A program made the position numbers and the translations under genes. DNA of 64,000 bases from Streptomyces sp. B1I3 (GTDB lineage Bacteria; Actinomycetota; Actinomycetes; Streptomycetales; Streptomycetaceae), in assembly GCF_030816615.1 (NCBI RefSeq), contig NZ_JAUSYD010000001.1, positions 372,001 to 436,000 on the forward strand, read 5' to 3'. Below the pieces are notes generated by a model that saw only the letters and a program-made list of their open reading frames with translations, was not told where the DNA came from and searched no databases. This document shows, piece after piece, positions 17,726 through 25,623 of the stretch (the stretch's first letter is position 1; every line of letters begins with the position of its first letter).

Positions 17726-19741
17726 ATGAGTGAGCTGATCACCGCGGAACTGGTCGACCTCGATCTGTCCGCCGAGACGAAGAGCGCAGCGAGCCGTTCA
17801 CTGGCCGGACGGATGGTCGCGGCCGGCCGCGTCACCGACCTCGACGGCTTTCTCGCCGACGTGGCGGCCCGTGAGGCACAGATGCCGACCGGCCTGGACG
17901 GTGGCATCGGCATTCCGCACTGCAGGAGCGCGCACGTCACCGCACCGACGCTGGCCTTCGGCCGCAGCACGCGCGGCATCGACTTCGGAGCCCCTGACGG
18001 GCCCGCCGACCTGGTCTTCCTGATAGCCGCGCCGGCCGGTGCGGACGACGACCACCTCACCATGCTGTCGAGCCTGGCGCGGCGGCTGATGGACCCCGCT
18101 TTCACGGCAGCGCTGCGGGCGGAGAGTGACCCGGCCGCCGCCGCGGCCCTGGTCGGCGGCGAAGAGCCCCCCGTGCCGGCGGAGCCCGAGGAGGCTTCCG
18201 GGGCTCCTGAAGCCGCCCAGGAGCCGTTCCGGATCGTGGCCGTGACGTCCTGCCCCACCGGCATCGCGCACACCTACATGGCCGCCGAGTCGCTGGAGGC
18301 GGCCGCCCGCGCCGAAGGGGTCCTCCTCAGCGTCGAGACCCAGGGCTCGGCCGGGTTCGAGCGGCTGGACCCGGCCGTCATCGCCGCCGCGGACGCGGTC
18401 ATCTGGGCACACGACGTCGAGGTGCGGGAGAAGGCGCGGTTCGACGGCAAACCGGTCGTGGACGTCGGTGTGAAGGCAGGGATCAACCGTCCCGCGGAGC
18501 TCATGGCCGAGGCCCGCGTCAAGGCCCGGCGCGGCGAGATCAGCCGGCTCTCCGCGGACCGCGACGGCGCGGACGACGGCGCGGGCGGCGGCGGCTCGGC
18601 GCATTTCGGTGTCCGGCTGCGGACGTACCTGATGTCCGGTGTCAGCTACATGGTGCCGTTCGTCGCGGCCGGAGGGCTCCTCATCGCCCTGTCGTTCGCC
18701 ATCGGCGGCTACGAGATAGCGAGCGCCAGGTCGGTCGCCGAGCACTTCGCCTGGAGCGAGGCGGACAGCTGGGCGGCCCTGCTCAACCAGATCGGCACGG
18801 CCGCCTTCGGCTTCCTCGTCCCGGTACTGGCCGGATACATCGCCTACGGGATGGCGGACAGGCCGGCGCTCGTCCCCGGTTTCGTCGGCGGAGCCATCGC
18901 GCTCACCATCGACGCGGGCTTCCTCGGCGGCCTGGTCGCCGGGCTGCTGGCCGGGGCGGTGGTGATGGCCATCCAGCGGGTGAAGGTGCATCCCACCCTG
19001 CGCGGCATCATGCCGGTGCTGGTGATCCCCCTGCTCGCCTCCGTCGCCGTCGGCTTCCTGATGTTCATCGTGGTCGGAAAGCCGATCGCCTCGCTGCAGA
19101 GCGCCCTGACCGACTGGCTGAACGGGCTGTCGGGCTCCAACGCGGTCGTGCTCGGCGTCGTCCTCGGCCTGATGATGTGCTTCGACATGGGCGGACCGCT
19201 GAACAAGGTGGCGTACGCCTTCGCGGTCGGCGGCCTGGCCGACCCGACGCCCGGCAGCCTCAAGGTGATGGCTGCCGTCATGGCCGCGGGCATGGTGCCG
19301 CCGCTGGCGATGGCTCTGGCGACGACGGTGCGGCGCAGGCTGTTCAGCCGGACCGAACGCGAGAACGGCCGGGCCGCCTGGGTCCTGGGCGCCTCGTTCA
19401 TCAGTGAGGGCGCCATCCCGTTCGCGGCGGCCGACCCTCTGCGGGTCATTCCGTCCGTGATGGCCGGCGGGGCGGTCACCGGCGCGCTGTCCATGGCCTT
19501 CGGCTGCACGCTCCGCGCCCCGCACGGCGGCGTCTTCGTCGTCCCGCTGATCGGTGAACCGTTCCTGTACCTGCTCGCGGTCGCCGCCGGCACGGCGGTG
19601 GCCACCGGCCTGGTGATCACCCTCAAGGGCCTGAGGCGAAGCCCGCAGGCCGCCGACGCGCCGGCCGAGGAGCCGAAAGTCCCCTCACCGTCTGAGCCTC
19701 GCGGAAGAATCCGTGAGTCCGCCCCCGCCCCACAGGAGTGA
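17726..19741 (+). CDS. fruA: Fructose PTS permease EIIABC
   Basis: A 671-residue fused permease that imports fructose and phosphorylates it to fructose-1-phosphate at the expense of phospho-HPr. Domain order is EIIA (residues 1-145, phospho-His65 in GIGIPHCRSAHV), an Ala/Glu/Pro linker, EIIB (about 167-265, phospho-Cys176 in VTSCPTGIAHTYMAAE) and EIIC (about 300-640, with some eight to nine membrane spans). EIIC includes the conserved FDMGGPLNKVAY and GASFISEGAIPFAA motifs. Start ATG 17726 has an AAGGAG-like site. The downstream HPr gene lies only 4 bp away, so the phosphoryl donor is made from the same mRNA. Confidence 0.95.
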   Translation: MSELITAELVDLDLSAETKSAASRSLAGRMVAAGRVTDLDGFLADVAAREAQMPTGLDGGIGIPHCRSAHVTAPTLAFGRSTRGIDFGAPDGPADLVFLIAAPAGADDDHLTMLSSLARRLMDPAFTAALRAESDPAAAAALVGGEEPPVPAEPEEASGAPEAAQEPFRIVAVTSCPTGIAHTYMAAESLEAAARAEGVLLSVETQGSAGFERLDPAVIAAADAVIWAHDVEVREKARFDGKPVVDVGVKAGINRPAELMAEARVKARRGEISRLSADRDGADDGAGGGGSAHFGVRLRTYLMSGVSYMVPFVAAGGLLIALSFAIGGYEIASARSVAEHFAWSEADSWAALLNQIGTAAFGFLVPVLAGYIAYGMADRPALVPGFVGGAIALTIDAGFLGGLVAGLLAGAVVMAIQRVKVHPTLRGIMPVLVIPLLASVAVGFLMFIVVGKPIASLQSALTDWLNGLSGSNAVVLGVVLGLMMCFDMGGPLNKVAYAFAVGGLADPTPGSLKVMAAVMAAGMVPPLAMALATTVRRRLFSRTERENGRAAWVLGASFISEGAIPFAAADPLRVIPSVMAGGAVTGALSMAFGCTLRAPHGGVFVVPLIGEPFLYLLAVAAGTAVATGLVITLKGLRRSPQAADAPAEEPKVPSPSEPRGRIRESAPAPQE

Positions 19742-19745
19742 ACCC

Positions 19746-20018
19746 ATGTACCAGCGCACCGTGTCCGTAGGCTCCCCCAGCGGGCTGCACGCCCGTCCGG
19801 CCTCCCTGTTCGTCCGCGCGGCCGCGCGCCAGCCGGTCCGCGTGACCGTGGCCCGCGACGGCCGCGACCCGGTCGACGCGCGCAGCATGCTGTCGGTGCT
19901 CGCGCTGGCGGCGCAGCACGGCGACTCCCTGGTGCTGTCCGCCGTGGGCGAGGGAGCGCAGGAGGCGGTGGAAGAGCTGGCCGCCCTGCTCGCCCAGGAC
20001 CTGGACGCGACGGTGTGA
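19746..20018 (+). CDS. ptsH: HPr phosphocarrier protein
   Basis: A 90-residue HPr that carries phosphate from enzyme I to EII permeases. The active-site His15 is in SGLHARPAS. The loop DARSMLSVLAL holds Ser47, aligning with the regulatory Ser46 region of Gram-positive HPr, though HPr kinase is not expected to act in Streptomyces. It starts 4 bp after the fruA stop, and its own stop overlaps the next gene. Streptomyces ptsH is commonly encoded alone or away from fru genes, so its place in this operon is notable. It could be the main HPr or a fructose-dedicated copy; the window cannot tell. Confidence 0.93.
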   Translation: MYQRTVSVGSPSGLHARPASLFVRAAARQPVRVTVARDGRDPVDARSMLSVLALAAQHGDSLVLSAVGEGAQEAVEELAALLAQDLDATV

Positions 20019-20452
20019 GCGTTGAGCAGTGGGACCCTGCGGCCGAGGGCGTCCTGCGGCTGCCCTCGGGGCGGCTGGTCCGTGGACGGGGTCTGCGGCG
20101 CCCGCTGCCCGAGGGCCTCACGCCGACCTTCGCGGTGCACCTGCTCGGGAGGCGACCGCCCCCGGTCGCCTGGGAGTCGCGGTGGCTGCGCTGGCCGGAC
20201 TTCCGGCTTCCCGCCGACCGGCCCGCGGCCCGGGGCGTGCTCGGGGAGGCCTGGAACCGGGCCGCCGGGGAGCGGGTGGAGGTCGCCTGCGCAGGGGGCC
20301 GGGGGCGGACCGGTACGGCCCTGGCGTGCCTGGCCGTGCTGGACGGTGTCCCGGCGGACGAGGCGGTCGGCTTCGTCCGCCGGCACTACCATCCCGGCGC
20401 CGTCGAGACTCCCTGGCAGCGACGGTACGTCCGGCAATTCGCCCGACCATGA
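20015..20452 (+). CDS. Protein-tyrosine-phosphatase-like protein in the fru-ptsH operon
   Basis: A 145-residue protein with the cysteine-phosphatase signature: VEVACAGGRGRTGTAL, giving C-X5-R with Cys92 and Arg98. It also has WPDFRLP at residues 60-66, matching the WPD acid loop of protein tyrosine phosphatases. It is at the short end for the family, and the usual His before the Cys is Ala. The GTG start overlaps the ptsH stop by 4 bp (GTGA), so translation is coupled to HPr. It may dephosphorylate a protein or sugar phosphate linked to PTS uptake. The substrate is unknown and this link is inference. Confidence 0.85.
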   Translation: MSVEQWDPAAEGVLRLPSGRLVRGRGLRRPLPEGLTPTFAVHLLGRRPPPVAWESRWLRWPDFRLPADRPAARGVLGEAWNRAAGERVEVACAGGRGRTGTALACLAVLDGVPADEAVGFVRRHYHPGAVETPWQRRYVRQFARP

Positions 20453-20462
20453 CGGCTACGGC

Positions 20463-20496
20463 CCGTCCGCGCGGTGACGTCACGGCGTGCGGACGG
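20463..20496 (+). terminator. Possible terminator of the fru operon
   Basis: An 8-bp outer stem (CCGTCCGC at 20463-20470 with GCGGACGG at 20489-20496) encloses a GTGACGTCAC palindrome, starting 11 bp after the last gene of the operon. The inner part pairs poorly, so efficiency is uncertain. Confidence 0.45.
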
Positions 20497-20570
20497 CCGA
20501 GCACGGCGACGGCCGAGAAGACGGCGACGGCTCTGTGCCGTGGCCGGCCGCCGGTCCGGGAGGCCTGGCG

Positions 20571-20858
20571 TCATTCCACCGTGTGGGGGGTGGGGACGGT
20601 TGCTCCGCCCCCCGCGCGTACCGCCTCGACGACCCTCTGGTGGAAGGAGCGGCTGGCTTCCTCGGAGGGACACGGCACCGGACTGCCTGCCAGCGTGAAC
20701 CAGTCGGAGGCACCGCTGAACTGCACGGCCACCTCGGCCTGCCCCTCGGACCATGTCGTGTGTACGGTCAGATCCCCGTTCACGACGCCTACCTCTTCGG
20801 TGCGCACTCCGCCTGATCCCGCGAAGACACCGCAGGTAGTCCACGATGCCCAGTTCAT
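20571..20858 (-). CDS. Conserved hypothetical protein
   Basis: A 95-residue protein starting at ATG 20858, about ten bases after AAAGG. The N-terminal MNWASWTTCGVFAG is followed by alternating polar beta-strand segments (GDLTVHTTWSEGQAEVAVQF, SDWFTLAG) and a C-terminal helix with FHQRVVEAVRAGG. There is no signal peptide or known motif. It stands convergent to the fru operon and is probably monocistronic. Function unknown. Confidence 0.65.
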   Translation of the reverse strand: MNWASWTTCGVFAGSGGVRTEEVGVVNGDLTVHTTWSEGQAEVAVQFSGASDWFTLAGSPVPCPSEEASRSFHQRVVEAVRAGGGATVPTPHTVE

Positions 20859-21000
20859 GACGCGTCGCCTTTCGGAACGATGACGAGCCTGTCGAGCGGA
20901 CTGATTCGAGTATGGCACCGCACCCCCGCACTCGCACATATGTACCCGCGAGTACCCGTTCGGTGACACCGCGGTGTGGCGGGCGCCGGCCGGACGGCGG

Positions 21001-21432
21001 TCAGGGGTGCATCGACGCGCCCTTGAGGATCTTGTCCACCGCGTTGCGCGGCCCGTACACGGCGAGTCCCACCAGGTCCATCCCCTCCCGCCCCACCGCC
21101 CGGACGGCCGCCCGGTTGGCCTTGTCGTGTCCGGTCGCGAAGAGGTCGGAGGTGAACACGGCCATGGCCACGCCCCGGCCGACCGCCCGGGTGTGCGCGG
21201 TCGTCAGCAGTTCCTTCGGCCCTGCGAAGACGAGCACGGGCTGACGGAACATCGGCAGGTAGGGGGTGTCGTCGGCGTCGGCGTACGGTTCGCCGATCAC
21301 CTCCGGTACGTGCGTGCCGAGGCCGCTGACCAGGAAGGCGGTCACGTTGAGCCGCTGCCAGGTCTCGAGGTCGTCACGGAGCAGAACAGCGATCTTGGTG
21401 TCGAAGCGCACGGGCGTGTCGTCGTCGGTCAT
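21001..21432 (-). CDS. DUF2000 family protein
   Basis: A 143-residue protein of the DUF2000 family. It opens with RFDTKIAVLLRDDLETWQRLNVTAFLVSG and contains PVLVFAGPKELLTTAHTRA, both family hallmarks; structural relatives have a peptidyl-tRNA-hydrolase-2-like fold. ATG 21432 is a weakly supported start, and coding extends no further upstream. It is divergent (87 bp) from an AraC-family gene. This arrangement is common for DUF2000 and suggests that the AraC protein controls it. Biochemical role unknown. Confidence 0.85.
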   Translation of the reverse strand: MTDDDTPVRFDTKIAVLLRDDLETWQRLNVTAFLVSGLGTHVPEVIGEPYADADDTPYLPMFRQPVLVFAGPKELLTTAHTRAVGRGVAMAVFTSDLFATGHDKANRAAVRAVGREGMDLVGLAVYGPRNAVDKILKGASMHP

Positions 21433-21519
21433 GGGAGAAGCCTGCCAAGCCGTCCGTCGCGCGTCTTGTACGAACTTTGCATGCCTCACCGGCGCGGACC
21501 GCTCTTGTAGTCTTCCCCC

Positions 21520-22365
21520 ATGGGTGCACGTCCGGACATCACCGCATGGCGTCCACCGGTCGAGGGAATCGACGAGGTCTTCCACGCGTTCTTCGCCGAT
21601 CACGCCTACCCCATGCACACGCACGACGCGTGGACGTTGCTGATCGTCGACCAGGGTCTGGTCCGCTACGATCTCGACCGCCACGAGCACGGTGCGCCGA
21701 GTTCGGTGGTCACGCTCCTGCCTCCGCACGTTCCGCACAACGGTGACGCGGCGACTCCCGAGGGCTTTCGCAAGCGTGTCCTGTACCTCGACACCCGCCA
21801 GATCGACGCCGCCCTCATCGGGCGCGCCGTGGACCGCCCGGTGCTGCACGACCAGCGGCTGCGGCACCGCGTCCACCAGCTCCACCGGACGCTGGAGCGG
21901 CGTGGTGACGAACTGGAGGCCCAGAGCCGGCTGGCCCTCGTCTCCGAACGCCTGGCGCGGCACCTGCGCGACCAGCTGGACGTGCCTCCACCGGTGCACG
22001 ACCGCCGGGTCGCCCGGGAACTGCGGGAGCTGCTCGACCAGCGGTTCGTGCAAGGGCTGACGCTGCGCGAGGCGGCGGACCGGCTGCACGTCCACCAGAC
22101 CCATCTGGTGCGGGCCTTCAGCCGAGAATTCGGCATGGCTCCGCACCAGTACCTGACGGGCCGTCGGGTCGACCTGGCCCGGCGCCTGTTGCTCGGGGGC
22201 ATGCGGGCGCCCGACGTCGCGTCGGCGGCCGGTTTCTACGACCAGTCGCACTTCTCCCGGCACTTCAAGCGTGTGGTCGGAACGAGCCCGGGCCACTACG
22301 CGCGCACAGCCAAGGACGTCACCGGCTACCGGCGCTCCAGCGAGCCGCGGACGAACGCCGCCTGA
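21520..22365 (+). CDS. AraC family transcriptional regulator
   Basis: A 281-residue regulator. The N-terminal cupin-type sensor domain covers residues about 20-100 (HAYPMHTHDAWTLLIVDQG, LLPPHVPHNGD). The C-terminal double HTH begins near residue 165 (GLTLREAADRLHVHQTHLVRAFSREFGMAPHQYL and PDVASAAGFYDQSHFSRHFKRVVGTSPGHY). It is transcribed away from the DUF2000 gene with an 87-bp shared promoter region, so it probably activates that gene. Its last 40 bp overlap the convergent DinB gene. Effector unknown. Confidence 0.92.
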   Translation: MGARPDITAWRPPVEGIDEVFHAFFADHAYPMHTHDAWTLLIVDQGLVRYDLDRHEHGAPSSVVTLLPPHVPHNGDAATPEGFRKRVLYLDTRQIDAALIGRAVDRPVLHDQRLRHRVHQLHRTLERRGDELEAQSRLALVSERLARHLRDQLDVPPPVHDRRVARELRELLDQRFVQGLTLREAADRLHVHQTHLVRAFSREFGMAPHQYLTGRRVDLARRLLLGGMRAPDVASAAGFYDQSHFSRHFKRVVGTSPGHYARTAKDVTGYRRSSEPRTNAA

Positions 22366-22835
22366 CCCGCGTGCTGCAGGTCGTCGGCGATGACGCTGAT
22401 CAGCCGGACCCCGAGCGTCACGGGCGGCGACCACGCCTCGTCCACGATCCGGTCCAGCGCGCGGCCGTCGAGCCCTCCGATGAAACCGATGCTCTGCTCG
22501 TGCACGGCGTCGTAGTAACCGAGGAGGAGTTCGGCCGAGGACACCTGCACGGACGCCACCTCCTCACTGCTGTGCCCGTAACCGGTCGAGCCTTCCGCGA
22601 GCGGCAGTTCGAAGCGGGAGGCCCAGTCCTGCGCGAACCAGACCTGCTCGGTTCCCGCGGCATCGGAGACGTGGTCGTCCTGGACACGCGAGAGGTGCCA
22701 CACGAGCCACGCGATCGTGTTCGCGCCGTCGTCGACCCTGGCGTTGAGTGCGTCAGGCGAGAGCCCTTCGACGGCCGCGTGCACTGCTTCCTGGATGCGG
22801 TCGAACGCTTCGGTGAGCAAGCCTGCACTGTTCAT
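22326..22835 (-). CDS. DinB-like mycothiol transferase (DUF664)
   Basis: A 169-residue four-helix protein of the DinB/DUF664 group, several members of which use mycothiol as thiol donor in actinobacteria. The metal-binding histidines fit in WLVWHLSRVQDDHV and DDLQHAGQAAFVRG. ATG 22835 is the first start consistent with family length; an upstream frame extension exists but looks non-coding. It overlaps the AraC gene tail-to-tail by 40 bp and precedes, on the same strand downstream, no further gene. The epoxide hydrolase gene lies 72 bp upstream, so the two may be co-transcribed in xenobiotic detoxification (inference). Confidence 0.85.
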   Translation of the reverse strand: MNSAGLLTEAFDRIQEAVHAAVEGLSPDALNARVDDGANTIAWLVWHLSRVQDDHVSDAAGTEQVWFAQDWASRFELPLAEGSTGYGHSSEEVASVQVSSAELLLGYYDAVHEQSIGFIGGLDGRALDRIVDEAWSPPVTLGVRLISVIADDLQHAGQAAFVRGSLERR

Positions 22836-22907
22836 ACGACCACCATCGCCGGTCCGTGGGCCGGGCTCCGGCTGCGACACGACGCCGAGCCGGTTCCCCG
22901 GCCGGCG

Positions 22908-23924
22908 TCACCCGTGCAGGGCGTGCAGCCACGTCGTCAGCAAACCGTTGACCTCGTCGGCGCGTTCCTGCTGGATCCAGTGCCCGCCGCCCTCGAGGAT
23001 GTGCGAGGAGACCAGTCCCGGGAGCGTCGTCGGGTAGGCGGCGATCGCGTCGGCCAGCCAGGCGGTGGAGGCGTCGAGGGAGCCGCCGATGAAGAGCGCG
23101 GGTGCGGTGAGCCGTGCGCCGTCCCAGGCGGCCAGGTCCTCCCAGTCGCGGTCGACGTTGCGATAGCGGTTGAGGCCGCCGGTCAGGCCGGTCCTCCCGA
23201 ACTCGGCGCCGTACACGTCGAGGTCCGCCTCGGAGAGCCAGGAGGGCAGCGGCCCGCGCACGAACCGGTCGCGCATGCGCGCGCCCGCGGGCACGAAGAA
23301 GGGCGAGCCGGCTCCGGGGGGTGCCATCGTGTCGGCGGAGAGCGAGGTGTAGAACCCCGCGAGCCAGCCGCGCATGTCCGGCGCGATCTCCGCCTCGGCG
23401 CGGCCCGGTTCCTGGAAGTAGCTGATGTAGAACTCCTCACCTCCGCCGATACGGGCGAAGGCATCCGTGGGCCGGACCGGGTTCCACGGGGTGTACGGGA
23501 CGCTGAGCAGGGCCGCGGCGGTGAACATGTCAGGGCGCAGCAGGGCGCTGTTGGCAGCGATGGGCGAGCCCCAGTCATGACCGACGACCGTCGCCGTCTC
23601 ATGGCCGAGCGCGTGGACGACGCCGACGTTGTCGGCGACGTGGGCGGTCATGCGGTAGGCGTCCACGTTCCCGGGGACGCAGGAGCGCCCGTAGCCGCGT
23701 ACGTCGACGGCGACCGCCCGGTAGCCCGCGGCGGCGAGCGCCGGCAACTGGTGGCGCCAGGAGTACGAGGTCTCGGGGAAGCCGTGGATCAGCAGGACGA
23801 GGGGGCCCGCGCCCTGTTCGAGGAGGTGGATGCGGCCACCCGGCACGTCCACCAGGCGGCTCACCGCCCCCGGGACGGTCGCGGAGGGCTCGGGTGCGGA
23901 GGCGGCGGGTACGGGGTGCGGCAT
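22908..23924 (-). CDS. Epoxide hydrolase (alpha/beta hydrolase)
   Basis: A 338-residue alpha/beta hydrolase. HGFPE at residues about 47-51 gives the oxyanion HGxP, GHDWGS carries the nucleophilic Asp117, and GGGHWIQQE carries the catalytic His. An aspartate nucleophile preceded by HGFPE is typical of soluble epoxide hydrolases, which open epoxides to diols. A proline/alanine-rich N-terminal 20 residues may be disordered. ATG 23924 has GAGGAG. The downstream DinB/mycothiol-transferase-like gene 72 bp away suggests a shared role in handling electrophiles. Substrate unknown. Confidence 0.9.
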   Translation of the reverse strand: MPHPVPAASAPEPSATVPGAVSRLVDVPGGRIHLLEQGAGPLVLLIHGFPETSYSWRHQLPALAAAGYRAVAVDVRGYGRSCVPGNVDAYRMTAHVADNVGVVHALGHETATVVGHDWGSPIAANSALLRPDMFTAAALLSVPYTPWNPVRPTDAFARIGGGEEFYISYFQEPGRAEAEIAPDMRGWLAGFYTSLSADTMAPPGAGSPFFVPAGARMRDRFVRGPLPSWLSEADLDVYGAEFGRTGLTGGLNRYRNVDRDWEDLAAWDGARLTAPALFIGGSLDASTAWLADAIAAYPTTLPGLVSSHILEGGGHWIQQERADEVNGLLTTWLHALHG

Positions 23925-24021
23925 GGCTTCTCCTCGGTCCTGGGAACGTCCGGCGTCACGATCTTTTCGACGTGACCGCCCTGCGGACAAGGGAACTTGC
24001 CATTTCGGCAAACCGCCGGTC

Positions 24022-24255
24022 TCAGACGAGCAGATGCAGAAGGTGTGCGCAGGCCGACGCCTCGTCCGGGTGCCGGGCCAGGACCTCGTACCTGCCGCGT
24101 TCGTAGGCTCCGGTCTCCCACACCCCCTCCGGCGACCTGCGCAGGAACAGGAAGTCGGGGGGCGTGGGGACCGGTTCGTGCACGCCCTGGATGCGGTAGT
24201 AGCCCTCGGCCACTCCTGCCGCGTCGAGCGCGGTCCGCAGTCCGTGGCGTTCCAT
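24022..24255 (-). CDS. Small protein after the TNT toxin gene, candidate immunity factor
   Basis: A 77-residue cytosolic protein without signal peptide. Its ATG lies 8 bp after the stop of the secreted TNT-domain gene, and no separate ribosome binding site is seen, so the two are translated from one mRNA. The sequence runs GLRTALDAAGVAEGYYRIQGV, FLFLRRSPEGVWETGAYERG and DEASACAHLLHLL, an alpha/beta pattern I do not recognise. By position it is a candidate antitoxin protecting the producer's NAD pool before export. The only support for this is genetic context; Mycobacterium IFT, the known TNT inhibitor, is larger. Confidence 0.7.
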   Translation of the reverse strand: MERHGLRTALDAAGVAEGYYRIQGVHEPVPTPPDFLFLRRSPEGVWETGAYERGRYEVLARHPDEASACAHLLHLLV

Positions 24256-24263
24256 CGCGGCGC

Positions 24264-24941
24264 TTACGCGCCCACGCGCTCGAGATAGGCGTGGTCCAGC
24301 AGCCACTTGACGTTGAGCCGCTCCCCCGCGCCGGGGTCGAGGAACACCGCGTCGAGCTTGATCTGCTGCCCGCCGCCCGACTGCTCGAACCACGGCGCGA
24401 TGCTGCCCTGCCACGCCCAGAACGACTTGGTGACCTTGTAGACGCGGTAGTCGCACGGCACGGCCGCGTCCCGGGTGTTGAGGTTCTGCGGGGGCAGGGC
24501 GCGCTCCGCGTACGCGTCGCCCGCCGGTGCCAGGTAGCCGCCGTACTCGGAACCGAAACGGTCCAGCCGCTGTCCCGGGCGCAGCTTGGCGGGCTCCTTG
24601 TCGATCTCGCCGTTGACCTCGGCGAAGCCGTCGTCGGGCGGGTACTTCCAGTTCCCGGTGTCCGTGGGGCCCTCCCAGTACTTCTTCAGGAAGGCGGCCG
24701 GCGACAGCGCACCCGTGCGCTTGTACCCCTTGAGCAGCGGGCCGACGGGAGCCTGGGTCGTGCGGGGCAGCCACTTGGGGCCCAGCCGCGCGTCGTCGAG
24801 GAACTCGCCGGTGCACGGGTCGTGGCCGGCGGCCACCGTGGACGGCAGGTGCTCCTGGCGCGGAGCCGCGCTCGCGGCGGGGGCTGTCACCAACCCGGCG
24901 GCGATGCCGATCGCGGCAAGTGCGGTGCGGTTACGGTTCAT
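24264..24941 (-). CDS. Secreted TNT-domain NAD glycohydrolase-like toxin
   Basis: A 225-residue exported protein. Residues 1-26 are a signal peptide (ASA cleavage). The C-terminal 110 residues match the tuberculosis necrotizing toxin (TNT) domain: LDRFGSEYGGYLAPAGDAY, then ERALPPQNLNT, YRVYKVTKSFWAWQGSIAPWF and SGGGQQIKLD, whose glutamine aligns with the catalytic Gln of CpnT. TNT enzymes hydrolyse NAD+ to nicotinamide and ADP-ribose. Unlike CpnT there is no channel domain; a simple Sec signal delivers it. Residues 27-110 (GYKRTGALSPAAFLKKYW) precede the domain, as in fungal and streptomycete secreted members. GGGA precedes ATG 24941. A small gene follows 8 bp later. Confidence 0.9.
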   Translation of the reverse strand: MNRNRTALAAIGIAAGLVTAPAASAAPRQEHLPSTVAAGHDPCTGEFLDDARLGPKWLPRTTQAPVGPLLKGYKRTGALSPAAFLKKYWEGPTDTGNWKYPPDDGFAEVNGEIDKEPAKLRPGQRLDRFGSEYGGYLAPAGDAYAERALPPQNLNTRDAAVPCDYRVYKVTKSFWAWQGSIAPWFEQSGGGQQIKLDAVFLDPGAGERLNVKWLLDHAYLERVGA

Positions 24942-25033
24942 TCACAAGTCCCCTCGGTCACCGATGGCTGCTCGGAGCAGCTGACGTAGGGTAACCGCTC
25001 GACTGCGAGGAGTCGTCGCGCCATGCCGCCGGA

Positions 25034-25060
25034 AACCCGCCCGGGCAGGCCGGGCGGGTT
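25034..25060 (-). terminator. Terminator of the NTF2-like gene
   Basis: Perfect 11-bp stem (25034-25044 with 25050-25060) with a 5-base loop, 20 bp beyond the stop of the minus-strand NTF2-like gene. Confidence 0.8.
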
Positions 25061-25080
25061 GCGTGCGGGCGCGGGTGGAC

Positions 25081-25521
25081 TCAGCCCGCGGACGGCTCCG
25101 GGAGGAGTCCGTCGGCTGCGAGACCCGCGAGGACGGCCGCACCGAGGGCCTGGACGGCGGACATCGGGCGGACCATCACGGTGAACTCGGCGATGCGCCC
25201 CTCCTCGTCGAACTGGAGGAGGTCGATCCCGTGGATCTCCTTGCCGTTCACCGACGCCTTGAACAACAGGATGTCGGAGCGCGCCGGGGTGTCTTCGGCG
25301 CTGGTCAGGGCCTCGCCTTCGAACTGTCCGACGTAGCGGAAGTCCTCGAACGTGCGCAGGAGTACGCCGAAGAGGCCGAGCACCATCGGCCTGCCCTCGA
25401 ACGGCGTGAACTTCACCGGGCTGAAGAGGCGGATGTCCTCGGTGAACAGGTCTGCCAGCGCAGCGAGATCACGCTTCTCGACGGCGCTCCTGAAGCGTTC
25501 GGTGATTTCGGCAGCGGTCAT
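25081..25521 (-). CDS. NTF2-like / SnoaL-type protein
   Basis: A 146-residue protein with the nuclear transport factor 2-like cone fold pattern: an N-terminal helix FRSAVEKRDLAALADLFTEDIRLFSP, central strands, HGIDLLQFDEEGRIAEFTVMVRP and a C-terminal alanine-rich helix. Such proteins may be isomerases, cyclases or plain binding proteins. The Asp/His needed for catalysis cannot be placed with certainty. ATG 25521 is preferred over 25527 because GGGGAG then lies at a normal distance. It is a single-gene unit with a downstream hairpin. Confidence 0.85.
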   Translation of the reverse strand: MTAAEITERFRSAVEKRDLAALADLFTEDIRLFSPVKFTPFEGRPMVLGLFGVLLRTFEDFRYVGQFEGEALTSAEDTPARSDILLFKASVNGKEIHGIDLLQFDEEGRIAEFTVMVRPMSAVQALGAAVLAGLAADGLLPEPSAG

Positions 25522-25623
25522 GGTCATCACTCCCCGGGGTCCGTGCGGCCGACGTCGCGGCCGGGCACGCCCGCGAGTATGGCGCAGCCCCGCGGTCCCA
25601 TGACCGCGGGGGCACCGCACCCC

